Shown: positions 11,650 through 23,604, counted from the stretch's first letter. The stretch is DNA of 64,000 bases from Megaleporinus macrocephalus (GCA_021613375.1 CM038720.1:6332962-6396961), one strand, 5' to 3'. Made by a program: numbers and translations. The notes: generated by a model not told the origin, from the letters alone.

Positions 11650-11716
11650 ATTACACTTTGTTTATGCTAACTGCATTTCGTTGCCTTGTACTTGACCAAT
11701 GACAATAAAGTTAAAT
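11650..11716 (+). mobile_element. LINE 3' end fragment
   Basis: The stretch TGCTAACTGCATTTCGTTGC ... CAATGACAATAAAGTTAAAT is the 3' terminus typical of a non-LTR retrotransposon in fishes, ending in a tetranucleotide tail that continues as the adjacent TCTA tract. Only the last ~65 bp is recognisable. Confidence 0.55.
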
Positions 11717-11717
11717 C

Positions 11718-11767
<50 letters not shown>

Positions 11768-11772
11768 AAACA

Positions 11773-11807
<35 letters not shown>

Positions 11808-11812
11808 AAACA

Positions 11813-11843
<31 letters not shown>

Positions 11844-11848
11844 AAACA

Positions 11849-11883
<35 letters not shown>

Positions 11884-11972
11884 AAACATATCTATCTATC
11901 TATCTATTTATAAACATATCTATCTATCTATCTATCTATCTATAAACATATCTATCTATCTATTTATAAACA

Positions 11973-12007
<35 letters not shown>

Positions 12008-12012
12008 AAACA

Positions 12013-12055
<43 letters not shown>

Positions 12056-12116
12056 AAACATATCTATCTATCTATTTATAAACATATCTATCTATCTATC
12101 TATCCATTTATAAACA

Positions 12117-12160
<44 letters not shown>

Positions 12161-12169
12161 CATTTATAA

Positions 12170-12228
<59 letters not shown>

Positions 12229-12245
12229 CATCTATCCATTTATAA

Positions 12246-12336
<91 letters not shown>
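11717..12336. repeat. (TATC)n / (GATA)n tract with TATAAACATA interruptions
   Basis: About 620 bp of TATC tetramers. Between runs of 4-20 tetramers a constant interruption TATAAACATA, or the related TTTATAAACATA, recurs about ten times, so the tract has also expanded as a longer unit. It starts exactly at the LINE tail, so it probably grew from the retrotransposon's terminal tetramers. The complementary strand is GATA repeat. Confidence 0.95.
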
Positions 12337-12691
12337 AACTGTAAAGCTTAAAGTATGCGGCAGAGGGAGAAACTCTTTCCCACAGAAACCACTTTTCTCG
12401 GTTTCCTGAAATGCTTCACCGGAATTCCAGCACTTTTCTCTGTTACAACGTGACATCATCTCGTAACACAGTCCTTGTGGCCAGCCTACAGGTACAAGAG
12501 CTAAAGGCAGTAACTCTGACCAACGTCCTGCTCCAGTCTAGCATGCGAAGGTGCATCTACAACTTGCTCTACTGGACTCTCAGGATCAGACTCTGACTCA
12601 AACTGATTCGGCAGAACCGACACCATTGTAAGAACAGCCACAGCGGTGTGTGGGCGGAGCTTGACTGATCAGAGCACACTGGGACAATAGC
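12337..12691. other. Intronic unique sequence
   Basis: No gene or repeat recognised between the GATA tract and the long-TIR element. Confidence 0.4.
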
Positions 12692-12831
12692 GTCTGGCTG
12701 CAGACCTCCAGTGTGAGGCTCGCAGCAATCTGGGACTCACCTCATGTGTGGGGACGGAAATGACGTTCACACTACGTATGCGTGTACGCGGAAGCACAGG
12801 TGAGCGCTGCTTAGGGAAAGAGGTTGCTCCG

Positions 12832-13388
12832 ATGGCTTCGGATGAGTGTTTTCTTCTGTCGAGTCACAGTAAGGTATACAAGATTAAGAAAGTTAGCTGA
12901 ATAACAGGCGTAACTGGAAATATAAAGATAAATAACATAGATTGCTTTAACGCACGGTGGGAAAATCACGACAATTTAGATACGGTTGGCTTTATTGTTT
13001 ACTACGTCGTGAAACTTTGTAGCCGGCTAAGCTAACAGTGTTTATTTATTTTTCTAGTGAGAGCTACTAAAATATTTACTCATGCCTTTTTTCTTTCTGC
13101 TTGTATGAAAAGGTCATTAAGGACATGCAGGAGGCCATTTCTTGGCTCAGGTGTAACCATGAGCTCTTCAAAGATGTTGTGCAAACTCCTGATTTCCTGC
13201 TCTTGGGAGAAGATGAATCTGAAGAGGCTCTGACAAGACTGAGCTCAATGGACAGTGTTCACTGAGGAAGATGAGAGGGATTACATCCTGTTTACTTTCA
13301 AATTCGGAAAAGGAGTGGACATGGAGCTCTTTCTAGAAGAAATGGTTGATGCCAGGAAGCTGTGTATATTTACCACATTGTTGGGTTA
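12832..13388 (+). pseudogene. Captured two-exon gene fragment, possibly Smc5-hinge-like
   Basis: Seen: ATG at 12832 (CTCCGATGG) opens MASDECFLLSSHSK to 12873, followed by a donor (AAG|GTATAC). After a 239-nt intron and an acceptor (pyrimidine tract, AAAAG at 13112), a phase-0 exon reads VIKDMQEAISWLRCNHELFK and on to a stop at 13263. A one-base frame slip around 13250 opens the second frame (FTEEDERDYILFTF, then DMELFLEEMVDARKLCI) to a stop near 13388. AATAAA follows at 13434. The blocks WLR-N---FK--V and DME-FL-E--D--KL recall the Smc5 hinge as I remember it. This is inference, not a database match. One frameshift makes it a likely pseudogene, or my frame choice misses a small intron. Confidence 0.4.
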
Positions 13389-13433
13389 ATAGCGTTTAAG
13401 ATTTCATGTAAATAGTTCAGTTTGTGTTGTTTA

Positions 13434-13439
13434 AATAAA
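13434..13439 (+). promoter_or_regulatory. Poly(A) signal AATAAA of the captured unit
   Basis: A canonical AATAAA lies about 45 nt after the last stop codon of the captured frame and is followed by a T-rich stretch. Confidence 0.45.
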
Positions 13440-14190
13440 GATTTCCTTTTTTTACTTTTTGGGTCCTGACAGTTGCTGACAATTACTCATATATAGATGC
13501 ATGTCTTTTTTTTTTTTTTAAGTAAATGAAAGCATATTATGTATAGAATACCACAAACTCAACAGTACGAACCTAACCGGTTGAATAATTGGGTATGTAA
13601 ACTTAAAGATATCATGCTCACCTTTAGTCAGTACCACAAAAACACAAGACTCAAGTTCTTGGTTTATTCAGTCTCTTATAAACTGAAATAATGGAGCAGG
13701 GCTTCAAAATCTTCGTTATTGTGACAAAATCAATTTAGCAGTAAAGATTGAGGCGGTCTTATGCATTTTTTATACATCTATAGCTATTTAACTCTTAAAT
13801 TCGACAAAGCGAGCAAAGTTATGACCTGCAATTACGGCTACGATAAAAAAAACCCATATATATACATATGCTTGCTTTATCCATATAGTAATAACTGGTT
13901 CTTTAGAGAAAAAACGCTTTGAAGCACAGCAGCTGCTAATTGTGCTAAAGCTAATTCATATTAACAGCCATCGTTAGACGTGATTTACTAAGAAAACATG
14001 CTAATCACATACTGCAGTAGTAGCGGATAGATAGCAAAACACTTCTTTATTAAATATACACAAGATACAAGTCATTCGTTTCGAGTACAACATGTATGAT
14101 CCTGCATCCAAGCGACCTCTTCTCACGAGGAGCAGCGCACACCTGTGCTTCCGTATACACGCATACGTTGTGTGAACGTCATTTCCGTCC

Positions 14191-14599
14191 GTACTGTGAG
14201 GCTGAAAGACCCCAATACCGTTTATTGGACCACTGCACATTGTACACTTTATATTATTTATTCTGATATCGCTGCTATGGACAATATCATCATATCACTA
14301 AGTCACTTTAAATAGATGTAGATATACCTGCCTATGCAAAATTGTCCCCCTGTATATCCTATGTTTATATCTTGTGTATTGTATAGTCCTTTATATATTT
14401 CAGTTATAACTATATGTATATTTTTAGCTTTTTTTTTCTTTAATATTGTCTATTTATTGTATGTTTGTACTGTTTTATATATATATATATAATGCTGCCC
14501 TGCTGTAGAGTTGTATCTGAGCCTCACCCCAAGCATTTCAATGCATGTTATGTCCTGACATGATGTGCAAATGACAAATAAACTTGAAACTTGAAACTT
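14191..14599 (+). mobile_element. Retroposon (LINE 3' end) inserted in the right TIR
   Basis: The segment ends ...GCAAATGACAAATAAACTTG followed by three CTTGAAA-type repeats, a LINE/SINE-like 3' tail. It interrupts the terminal repeat of the long-TIR element between CATTTCCGTCC and GTCCCCACAC, leaving GTCC on both sides as a short apparent target duplication. A fragment of the same 3' end lies inverted at 39790-39835. Confidence 0.65.
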
Positions 14600-14663
14600 G
14601 TCCCCACACATGAGGTGAGTCCCAGATTGCTGCGAGCCTCACACTGGAGGTCTGCAGCCAGAC

Positions 14664-15864
14664 CCTCCTCCACTGGGAGGCTCCACATCAGGAGGCAAAG
14701 GCGCTCTAACAGCATTTCATACAGAGCTGGAATACGGGAAATATAGTTTGAGGAACACTGAGGCATGTAAACCTGCTCTAACAGCCCTGAGTGCTGAAAT
14801 TGAGTGTAACAGATCCCCTCTAAGACCGCACCACTGCCAGAGAGTCCTCACCTCCACCGGATCTCATGCGTCCCGGCGAACTGCCTGAGCACGACATTCT
14901 TTACCTCACATCTGCTCCTCGGCGAGCGGAGTAACAGCCGCAGCGGGGAGTTTAACCAAACTCTGCCGTCTTCCTCTCAAGCACTTTTTAAACAACGCTG
15001 ACCTTCGGAGGTCCGGGGCTTTCTCCCCGTGGCTTGGCGTGCTCCAGCGCACGGAAGCTTGGAGGGATTTCCCGGGGTCTAATTAGCCTCAGGGGCCCCT
15101 GCTGTGGATGGTGTACCTGCGCGGGCTCATGCCTTATTCAGCAGCCTGGACTGCTCAATTGTTCTCCGGCGCTCTCACGGAGGTTCAAAGTTCAAATGTC
15201 AATCAAGCAGGGCAGCCCGCGGGGCTTTGGCGGAGGTACTGGGCCCCTGCTGGCTGGATCTGGTGCACCATCACGGGTTAGCGTCACAAAACCATTCGAT
15301 AACGTTCCCCCTTTTTTTTTTTCAGTGCGTTCAATACTTGGAGGGGATGCAGCCAAGATAGAGATGTGAAGCAGACGGTGTTTAAGATAAGCCGAGCTCC
15401 AGCTCTGGACAGCTTCGCCGCCTCACAGTGCCACAGACCTGATTAAACTCGTCAGCTAATTATCAGGCTCTTCATGAGCCGAATGAGCGAGATCATTAGA
15501 CCAAGCAGGAGCTCCAGGACTGGAGTTTGACACCCCAGGTTTAGGAAAAGAGTGGGGACTTATTACTGGTGCTGCTTAAATATATTTATTCTACGACCGT
15601 TTAATTACGCGGTGCGTTCAGCTATGAGCATATCAGTTCAGATTCTGTGTCTACACCTCGTTAATATCAATTCTTCTTCAAACTTCTCAGCTTCTACAAG
15701 CCATCAGTGGAAACTATTCTTATAACGTTACACCAACATCCTGAAATCTTCCCTCTACAGTCCTAAGAAATAGAAACAACCCTCAAACCCAGAACCATCT
15801 TCTCTAGTCACTTTGTGTATAAGGTAGAAACAAACTGGGGCTTCACCTACAGGCATCCAATCAA
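14664..15864. other. Intronic unique sequence, partly GC-rich
   Basis: No gene recognised. The part from 14800 to 15250 is GC- and CpG-richer than its surroundings. Open frames at 15034-15369 overlap in two frames and lack domains. Confidence 0.4.
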
Positions 15865-16019
15865 GAGGGTGAGAGAAAGAGAAAAAAAAGAGAGAGAGAG
15901 AAAGAGAAAAAAAAGAGAGAGAGAGAAAGGGAGAGAGAGAGAAAGAGAAAGAGAGAAAGAGAGAAAGAGAGAGAGAAAGAGAAAGAGAAAGAGAGAAAGG
16001 GAGAGAGAGAGAAAGAGAA

Positions 16020-16060
<41 letters not shown>

Positions 16061-16130
16061 AAGAGAAAGAGAGAGAGAGAAAGGGAGAGAGAGAGAAAGA
16101 GAAAGAGAGAAAGAGAAAAAAAAGAGAGAG

Positions 16131-16163
<33 letters not shown>

Positions 16164-16287
16164 GAAAGGGAGAGAGAAAGTGAGAGAGAGGGGTTAGTAA
16201 TAAGAAGAGGGAGAGAGAAGAGCAAAAAGAGGGAGGGATGGAGGGAGAGTGAATATTAGAAAAAACATTAAGAAAGAAAGAAAGAGA

Positions 16288-16348
<61 letters not shown>

Positions 16349-16623
16349 AGAGTGAAGAAAGAGAGAGAGGTAGAGAGAGAGAGAAGAGAAGGAGAGAGAG
16401 GGGTTAGTAATAAGAAGAGGGAGAGAGAAGAACATAAAAAGGAGGGATGGAGGGAGAGAGAATATAAGAAAAAAACATTAAGAAAAAAAAAGAGAGAAAG
16501 AGAAGGGAAGGAGAGAGAAAGAGAGAAGGAGAGAGAGAGAAATGTTAGTAATAAGAAGAGGGAGAGAAAAGAGCATAAAAGAGAGAGAGATGGTGGGGAG
16601 TGAATATAAGAAAAAACATTAAG

Positions 16624-16662
<39 letters not shown>

Positions 16663-18716
16663 GAGAGAGGAGGCTTAGTTATAAAAAGAGTGAGAGAGAA
16701 AAAGTGAGAGAGAAAGAGAGAGGAAGAGAGAGAGGAAGAGAGAGAGTAGGAGAGAGGAAGAGAGAAAAAGAGAAGAAGAGAGAGAGGTATAGAGAGAGAA
16801 AGAGAGAGAGAGGAAGAGAGAGGTATAGAGAGAGGAGGAGAGAGAAAGAGAGAGAAAGAGAAGAAGGGGAAAATACTGAAAGAGTAGCATGATGAAGAGT
16901 GAGAAGGTAAGCTAGAAATAAATAGGCGAGAGAGGAAGAGTGTGAAAATAATGAGAGAAACAGAGAGAGAGGGGACAGAGAGAGAGAGAGAATGAGGGGG
17001 GGGGGGTGAGATACAGATAGAGAGAAGAAAACTAGAAGAGCATGAAAGAAAGAAAAGAGAGAGGGATGGGGGAGTGAATTTGAGAGTGAGAGAGAGAGAG
17101 AAGGGTGAGCATGATGATATTTATGAATGAAAAGCAGGCAAGCGAGAGTTTGAGAAAGAGCGAGAGAGAGAAAAGAAGGAAGAGTGAGAAGAGAGTGAGA
17201 GAAAGAGAGAGATACTGAGGGAATTAGGAAGAGTGAGAAGCAAATGAGAGTAAACGAGAGAGAGACATACTGAGGGGATTAGGGAGAGTGAGAAGAGAAT
17301 GAGACTAAGATGGAGATGCTGAGAGAATTAGGAGGAGTGAGAAGAGAATGAGACTGAGAGAGAATTAAGTGGAGTGAGAAGAGAATGAGACTGAGAGGGA
17401 GATAATGAGAAAATTAAGAGGAGTAAGAAGAAAATGAGACTGAGAGGGAGATACTGAGAGAATTAAGAGGAGTGAGAAGAGAATGTGAGAAGAGAATGAG
17501 ACTGAGAAAGAGAATTAGGAGGCGTAAGAAGTGAATGAGACAGAGAAAGAGAGAGAATTAAGAATGAGAAGAGAATGAGACTGAGAGAGAGAGAGAATTA
17601 GTAGTGAGAGGAGAATGAGAGTGAGAGAGAGAGAATTAAGAGGAGTGAGAAGAGAATGAGACTGAGAGGGAGATAAGGGAATTAGGAGGAGAGAGAAAAG
17701 AAATAAGACTAAGAGGGAGATACACAGAGAATTAGAAGGACAGAGAGAGAGAGAGAGAGAGAGAGAATTTAAAGGAGTGAGAAGAGAATTAGACTGAGAG
17801 AGAGAGAGATAAAAGGAGTGAGAAGAGAATGAGACTGAGAGAGAGAGAATTAAAAGGAGTGAGAAGAGAATGAGACTGAGAGGGAGATACTCAGAGAATA
17901 AGTAGGAGTGAGAAGAGAATGAGACTGAGAGAGAGAGAGAGAGAGATAAAAGGAGTGAGAAGAGAATGAGAGAGATAAAAGGAGTGAGAAGAGAATGAGA
18001 CTGAGAGAGAGAATTAAAAGGAGTGAGAAGAGAATGAGACTGAGAGGGAGATACTCAGAGAATAAGTAGGAGTGAGAAGAGAATGAGAAAGAGAGAGAAT
18101 TAAGAGGAGTGAGAAGAGAATGAGACCGAGAGGGAGATACTCAGAGAATAAGTAGGAGTGAGAAGAGAATGAGAAAGAGAGAGAATTAAGAGGAGTGAGA
18201 AGAGAATGAGACCGAGAGGGAGATACTCAGAGAATAAGTAGGAGTGAGAAGAGAATGAGACTGAGAGAGAATTAAGAGGAGTGAGAAGAGAATGAGACCG
18301 AGAGGGAGATACTCAGAGAATAAGTAGGAGTGAGAAGAGAATGAGAAAGAGAGAGAATTAAGAGGAGTGAGAAGAGAATGAGACCGAGAGGGAGATACTC
18401 AGAGAATAAGTAGGAGTGAGAAGAGAATGAGAAAGAGAGAGAATTAAGAGGAGTGAGAAGAGAATGAGACTGAGAGGGAGATACTCAGAGAATAAGTAGG
18501 AGTGAGAAGAGAATGAGAAAGAGAGAGAATTAAGAGGAGTGAGAAGAGAATGAGACTGAGAGGGAGATACTCAGAGAATAAGTAGGAGTGAGAAGAGAAT
18601 GAGAAAGAGAGAGAATTAAGAGGAGTGAGAAGAGAATGAGAAAGAGAGAGAATTAAGAGGAGTGAGAAGAGAATTAAGAGAGAGAGATACTGAGAGAAAC
18701 AAAGAGAGCGGGCGAG
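15865..18716 (+). repeat. Polypurine GA-rich satellite, 2.85 kb
   Basis: The plus strand is almost pure purine. From 15865 to about 17200 it is GAGA/GAAA simple repeat with segmental copies of a block containing GGGGTTAGTAATAAGAAGAG. From 17200 it becomes an ordered array of GGAGTGAGAAGAGAATGAGA units. Between about 18040 and 18640 a higher-order unit of 86 bp recurs: successive GACCGAGAGGG motifs sit at 18126, 18212, 18298 and 18384. Kirrel3 sense RNA would be C/U-rich across it. Long apparent frames (Ser/Leu- or Arg/Glu-rich) are artefacts. Confidence 0.95.
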
Positions 18717-19457
18717 GAAAGCCTGAGCGTGGCTGTGGTCACAGCGCGGTGGGGGGTGGGGGTGACAGTGGGGGGATTGATTGTGACACCCCCCATACAT
18801 TAACTTCATTACCTCACTCAGGAGCCAGCTTGTGGCTTTGTATGCAACTTTTCAGAAGTAAGCCAGTTTGTCTGGGATTAAATGTCAGGCTAATGGCTGC
18901 GCCCGCGGGAGCCTGATGATTTGTCTCTGCTGCCACCGGACCGGCGTGGAGGGGGGAAAAAAACAAAAAAGAAATAAATAAATAAGAGAATAAAAAACAA
19001 ATGGTTGCCCTCTCATCTATAATTAATCATTTTAATGGACCTGAAATCACCAACATCTTCACTTCCCTCTAAGTAACCAGCTTTAGATTACTTGGCCGAA
19101 ACAGCGACGCTCCCGAGCCAGAATAATGAACTGATCGGCCCGGAATACATCACGGTTTTAACAAGGAGCTCCGATCAATAATGATAATAAGCCCTGCTTT
19201 TGCCGGCCCACGGGCACATCTGATGCAATGCATTTACATCAGAGCGCCATTGATTGGAAATCACAGGAGATGGAAAACATATCTGAGGTCTTTTACTACA
19301 GATGATTAGCCCCGATTTGAGACCCTCGCATATTTATCTGATTCTAACGTCTACTTAGCACCTGCCTCGCAATTAGAGCCGGAAGGAATCTGCCCTCGCT
19401 CCCCGGCTTCCTTATCACGGCGGTCAGAGCGGCTGATAAGGAGCGGCTCGGACTGAC
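18717..19457 (-). other. kirrel3: Intron start downstream of exon B; candidate conserved noncoding block
   Basis: This ~740 bp is free of recognised repeats apart from a G-run cluster near 18748-18776. The stretch 18990-19350 is compositionally balanced and complex, with ATCTGATGCAATGCATTTAC and CATTGATTGGAAATCACAGG. It is the kind of sequence often conserved next to exons of neuronal genes; conservation itself cannot be seen here. Confidence 0.35.
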
Positions 19458-19607
19458 CTAGTACGGTTAGGCGGGCGGGCCGTGACCTGATGGCGGCCTG
19501 GATGCCTTGACACTCGAAGCTTCCGTCGTCGGCCAGTTCGGTCCTCTGGATCAGGAGGTGGTACTCCCCTTTGCTGTGGTCCCCGATTACGTCGTAGCGC
19601 GGGTAGC
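19458..19607 (-). CDS. kirrel3: kirrel3-like exon B, second half of Ig domain 1 (internal exon)
   Basis: Seen: on the minus strand an acceptor (TTTCGCAG ending at 19608) opens a 150-nt exon that joins exon A exactly in phase (G + GC makes glycine) and closes at a GTCAGT donor (19457-19452). The peptide starts GYPRYDVIGDHSKGEYHLLI, has the Ig signature DDGSFECQ with the second disulfide cysteine, and ends IQAAIRSRPARLTVL. That last block is the best evidence for KIRREL3 rather than its paralogues, because the IQAAIRSRPARLTVL wording is characteristic of KIRREL3. Like exon A it is 150 nt and phase 1-1, so skipping or circularising it keeps the frame but destroys the Ig fold. Ig domain 2 should follow downstream (lower coordinates), but no matching exon was found in 1-19457, so that intron also exceeds 19 kb. 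Confidence 0.92.
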
Positions 19608-19610
19608 CTG

Positions 19611-20186
19611 CGAAACAAGACGGAACGCCGGTTAACAAGCCAGAATGTGAAAGACTGCAAAGGAAGACGGAGAAACAAGAGAGAGAGAACTACAAAGAGA
19701 AAAGAAATCAATAACCTGGAGCCTCTCATTTTGCTAAAATATTAGCAGATCAAAAGCAGAGAGAATTTGCCCAACAAACCAATGAATGCCATCATCAAAG
19801 TTTAATGGTGCAAAAAGAAAAAAAAAAAAACTAATCCAAGGCCGTCAGAAAGAATGTTCTCCTGTTATCCAGATATCTGCTGCTCCGCGCTCTGCTCAGG
19901 ATGTTCTACGTTCAATAGTCAGGAATGGATCCGACCCGGCATTCCTTCCGCTTGCGTGCAGATTAAAAAGAGCTGTGCAGCTGCGAGCGAGCGGAGTTAT
20001 CCTTGACATGGTCCTCAGAAAGCTGCAGGGAGGAGAGGCAGGTAAAGGAGGAGGAGGAAGTTCAGGTGGGTCAGCGTGAGGTGGAGGGGGGCTACATCCT
20101 CCACGTGAAGCTGTTAAAGTGCAGTGGTGACATTCACACGTACAACATCTGCTTTTCATACCTTCAACACAAAATAGATAGAAGAT
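19611..20186 (-). other. kirrel3: Intronic sequence upstream of exon B acceptor
   Basis: Contains the pyrimidine-rich region before the acceptor (on the minus strand CTCTCTTGTTTCTCCGTCTT and a second CAG-type site near 19660). No gene recognised in the remainder. Frames at 19786-20230 lack domains. Confidence 0.45.
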
Positions 20187-23100
20187 CCAGAATCACTGGA
20201 GATCAGCGCTATCAGCTACACTGGTTTTAACTGGAGAGGATCTGTCAGACACTTCAATCCAGTATGATTCATACTGGATTAAAATCACTCCACAGTTATT
20301 ACTGTAACACTGTAAACACTACACACACTGCAGATCCATACTGGATTAAAGTCACTCCACAGTTAATACTGTCAGACTGTAAACACTACACACACTGCAG
20401 ATCCATACTGGATTAAAATCACTCCACAGATATTACTGTCAGACTGTAAACACTACACACACTGCAGATTCATACTGGATTAAAGTCACTCCACAGTTAA
20501 TACTGTCAGACTGTAAACACTACACACACTGCAGATCCATACTGGATTAAAATCACTCCACAGATATTACTGTCAGACTGTAAACACTACACACACTGCA
20601 GATCCATACTGGATTAAAGTCACTCCACAGTTAATACTGTCAGACTGTAAACACTACACACACTGCAGATTCATACTGGATTATAATCACTCCACAGTTA
20701 TTACTGTAACACTGTAAACACTACACACACTGCAGATCCATACTGGATTAAAATCACTCCACAGTTATTACTGTCAGACTGTAAACACTACACACACTGC
20801 AGATTCATACTGGATTAAAATCACTCCACAGTTATTACTGTAACACTGTAAACACTACACACACTACAGATTCATACTGGATTAAAATCACTCTACAATT
20901 ATTACTGTAACACTGTAAACACCACACGCACTACAGATTCATACTGGATTAAAATCACTCCACAGTTATTACTGTAACACTGTAAACACTACACACACTG
21001 CAGATCCATACTGGATTAAAATCACTCCACAGTTATTACTGTCAGACTGTAAACACTACACACACTGCAGATTCATACTGGATTATAATCACTCCACAGT
21101 TATTACTGTCAGACTGTAAACACTACACACACTGCAGATTCATACTGAATTAAAATCACTCCACAGTTATTACTGTCAGACTGTAAACACTACACACACT
21201 GCAGATTCATACTGGATTATAATCACTCCACAGTTATTACTGTAACACTGTAAACACTACACACACTGCAGATCCATACTGGATTAAAATCACTCCACAG
21301 TTATTACTGTAACACTGTAAACACTACACACACTGCAGATTCATACTGGATTAAAATCACTCCACAGTTATTACTGTAACACTGTAAACACTACACACAC
21401 TGCAGATCCATACTGGATTAAAATCACTCCACAGTTATTACTGTAACACTGTAAACACTACACACACTGCAGATTCATACTGGATTAAAATCACTCCACC
21501 GTTATTACTGTAACACTGTAAACACTACACACACTGCAGATTCATACTGAATTAAAATCACTCCACAGTTATTACTGTAACACTGTAAACACTACACACA
21601 CTGCAGATCCATACTGGATTAAAATCACTCCACAGTTATTACTGTAACACTGTAAACACTACACACACTGCAGATTCATACTGGATTAAAATCACTCCAC
21701 AGTTATTACTGTCAGACTGTAAACACTACACACACTGCAGATCCATACTGGATTAAAATCACTCCACAGTTATTACTGTCAGACTGTAAACACTACACAC
21801 ACTGCAGATTCATACTGGATTAAAATCACTCCACAGTTATTACTGTAACACTGTAAACACTACACACACTGCAGATTCATACTGAATTAAAATCACTCCA
21901 CAGTTATTACTGTAACACTGTAAACACTACACACACTGCAGATCCATACTGGATTAAAATCACTCCACAGTTATTACTGTAACACTGTAAACACTACACA
22001 CACTGCAGATTCATACTGAATTAAAATCACTCCACAGTTATTACTGTAACACTGTAAACACTACACACACTGCAGATTCATACTGAATTAAAATCACTCC
22101 ACAGTTATTACTGTAACACTGTAAACACTACACAAACTGCAGATTCATACTGGATTAAAATCACTCCACAGTTATTACTGTAACACTGTAAACACTACAC
22201 ACACTGCAGATTCATACTGGATTAAAATCACTCCACAGTTATCACTGTCAGACTGTAAACACTACACACACTGCAGATTCATACTGGATTAAAATCACTC
22301 CACAGTTATTACTGTAACACTGTAAACACTACACACACTGCAGATCCATACTGGATTAAAATCACTCCACAGTTATTACTGTCAGACTGTAAACACTACA
22401 CACACTGCAGATTCATACTGGATTAAAATCACTCCACAATTATTACTGTCAGACTGTAAACACTACACACACTGCAGATTCATACTGGATTAAAATCACT
22501 CCACAGTTAATACTGTAACACTGTAAACACTACACACACTGCAGATTCATACTGGATTAAAATCACTCCACAGTTATTACTGTAACACTGTAAACACTAC
22601 ACACACTGCAGATTCATACTGGATTATAATCACTCCACAGTTATTACTGTCAGACTGTAAACACTACACACACTGCAGATTCATACTGAATTAAAATCAC
22701 TCCACAGTTATTACTGTAACACTGTAAACACTACACACACTGCAGATCCATACTGGATTAAAATCACTCCACAGTTATTACTGTAACACTGTAAACACTA
22801 CACACACTGCAGATCCATACTGGATTAAAATCACTCCACGGTTATTACTGTAACACTGTAAACACTACACACACTGCAGATTCATACTGGATTAAAATCA
22901 CTCCACAGTTATTACTGTAACACTGTAAACACTACACACACTGCAGATTCATACTGAATTAAAATCACTCCACAGTTATTACTGTAACACTGTAAACACT
23001 ACACACACTGCAGATCCATACTGGATTAAAATCACTCCACAGTTATTACTGTAACACTGTAAACACTACACACACTGCAGATTCATACTGGATTAAAATC

Positions 23101-23604
23101 ACTCCACAGTTATTACTGTAACACTGTTAACACTACACACACTGCAGATCCATACTGGATTAAAATCACTCCACAGTTATTACTGTCAGACTGTAAACAC
23201 TACACACACTGCAGATTCATACTGGATTAAAATCACTCCACAGTTATTACTGTAACACTGTAAACACTACACACACTGCAGATTCATACTGAATTAAAAT
23301 CACTCCACAGTTATTACTGTCAGACTGTAAACACTACACACACTGCAGATTCATACTGGATTAAAATCACTCCATAGTTATTACTGTAACACTGTAAACA
23401 CTACACACACTGCAGATCCACACTGGATTAAAATCACTCCACAGTTATTACTGTCAGACTGTAAACACTACACACACTGCAGATCCATACTGGATTGTGA
23501 AGTGTTGTAAATCCAGTATGAATCTACAGTGTGTGTATTGTTTACAGTCTGACAGTAAGAACTGTGGAGTGATTTTAATCCAGTATGAATCTGCAGTGTG
23601 ACTG
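20187..23604 (+). repeat. 67-bp satellite, array A (about 50 units)
   Basis: The unit runs CACTGCAGATTCATACTGGA, TTAAAATCACTCCACAGTTA, TTACTGTAACACTGTAAACA, CTACACA: 67 bp. Two alternatives, GTAACACTGT and GTCAGACTGT, alternate along the array, and TTCATACTGG alternates with TCCATACTGG. The array starts with a 25-bp near-perfect palindrome (20256-20280: AATCCAGTATGA, T, TCATACTGGATT). It ends with one to two units in opposite orientation (about 23505-23604). The left flank 20187-20255 resembles that of array B (24818-24890). Confidence 0.95.

Larger units (their letters stand above)
12692..14663. mobile_element. Long-TIR DNA element carrying a gene fragment
   Basis: The left arm (12692-12838) starts GTCTGGCTGCAGACCTCCAG. 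Its first 64 bp (12692-12755) recur perfectly inverted at 14600-14663, and the following ~85 bp recur inverted, with few mismatches, at 14104-14193. The right arm is therefore one ~150-bp terminal repeat split by a later retroposon (14191-14599). Inside the arms is a two-exon gene-like unit with its own poly(A) signal and no transposase. No clear target-site duplication was found, so the superfamily is unassigned. Confidence 0.7.

Noticed and set aside
15755..16892. Ser/Leu-rich and Arg/Glu-rich open frames
   Set aside because: They mirror each other on opposite strands across a GA simple repeat; not genes.
19424..19729. Second minus-strand frame across exon B (Arg/Leu-rich)
   Set aside because: It is the alternative frame of the same exon. 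The Ig signature and phase continuity with exon A lie in the other frame.
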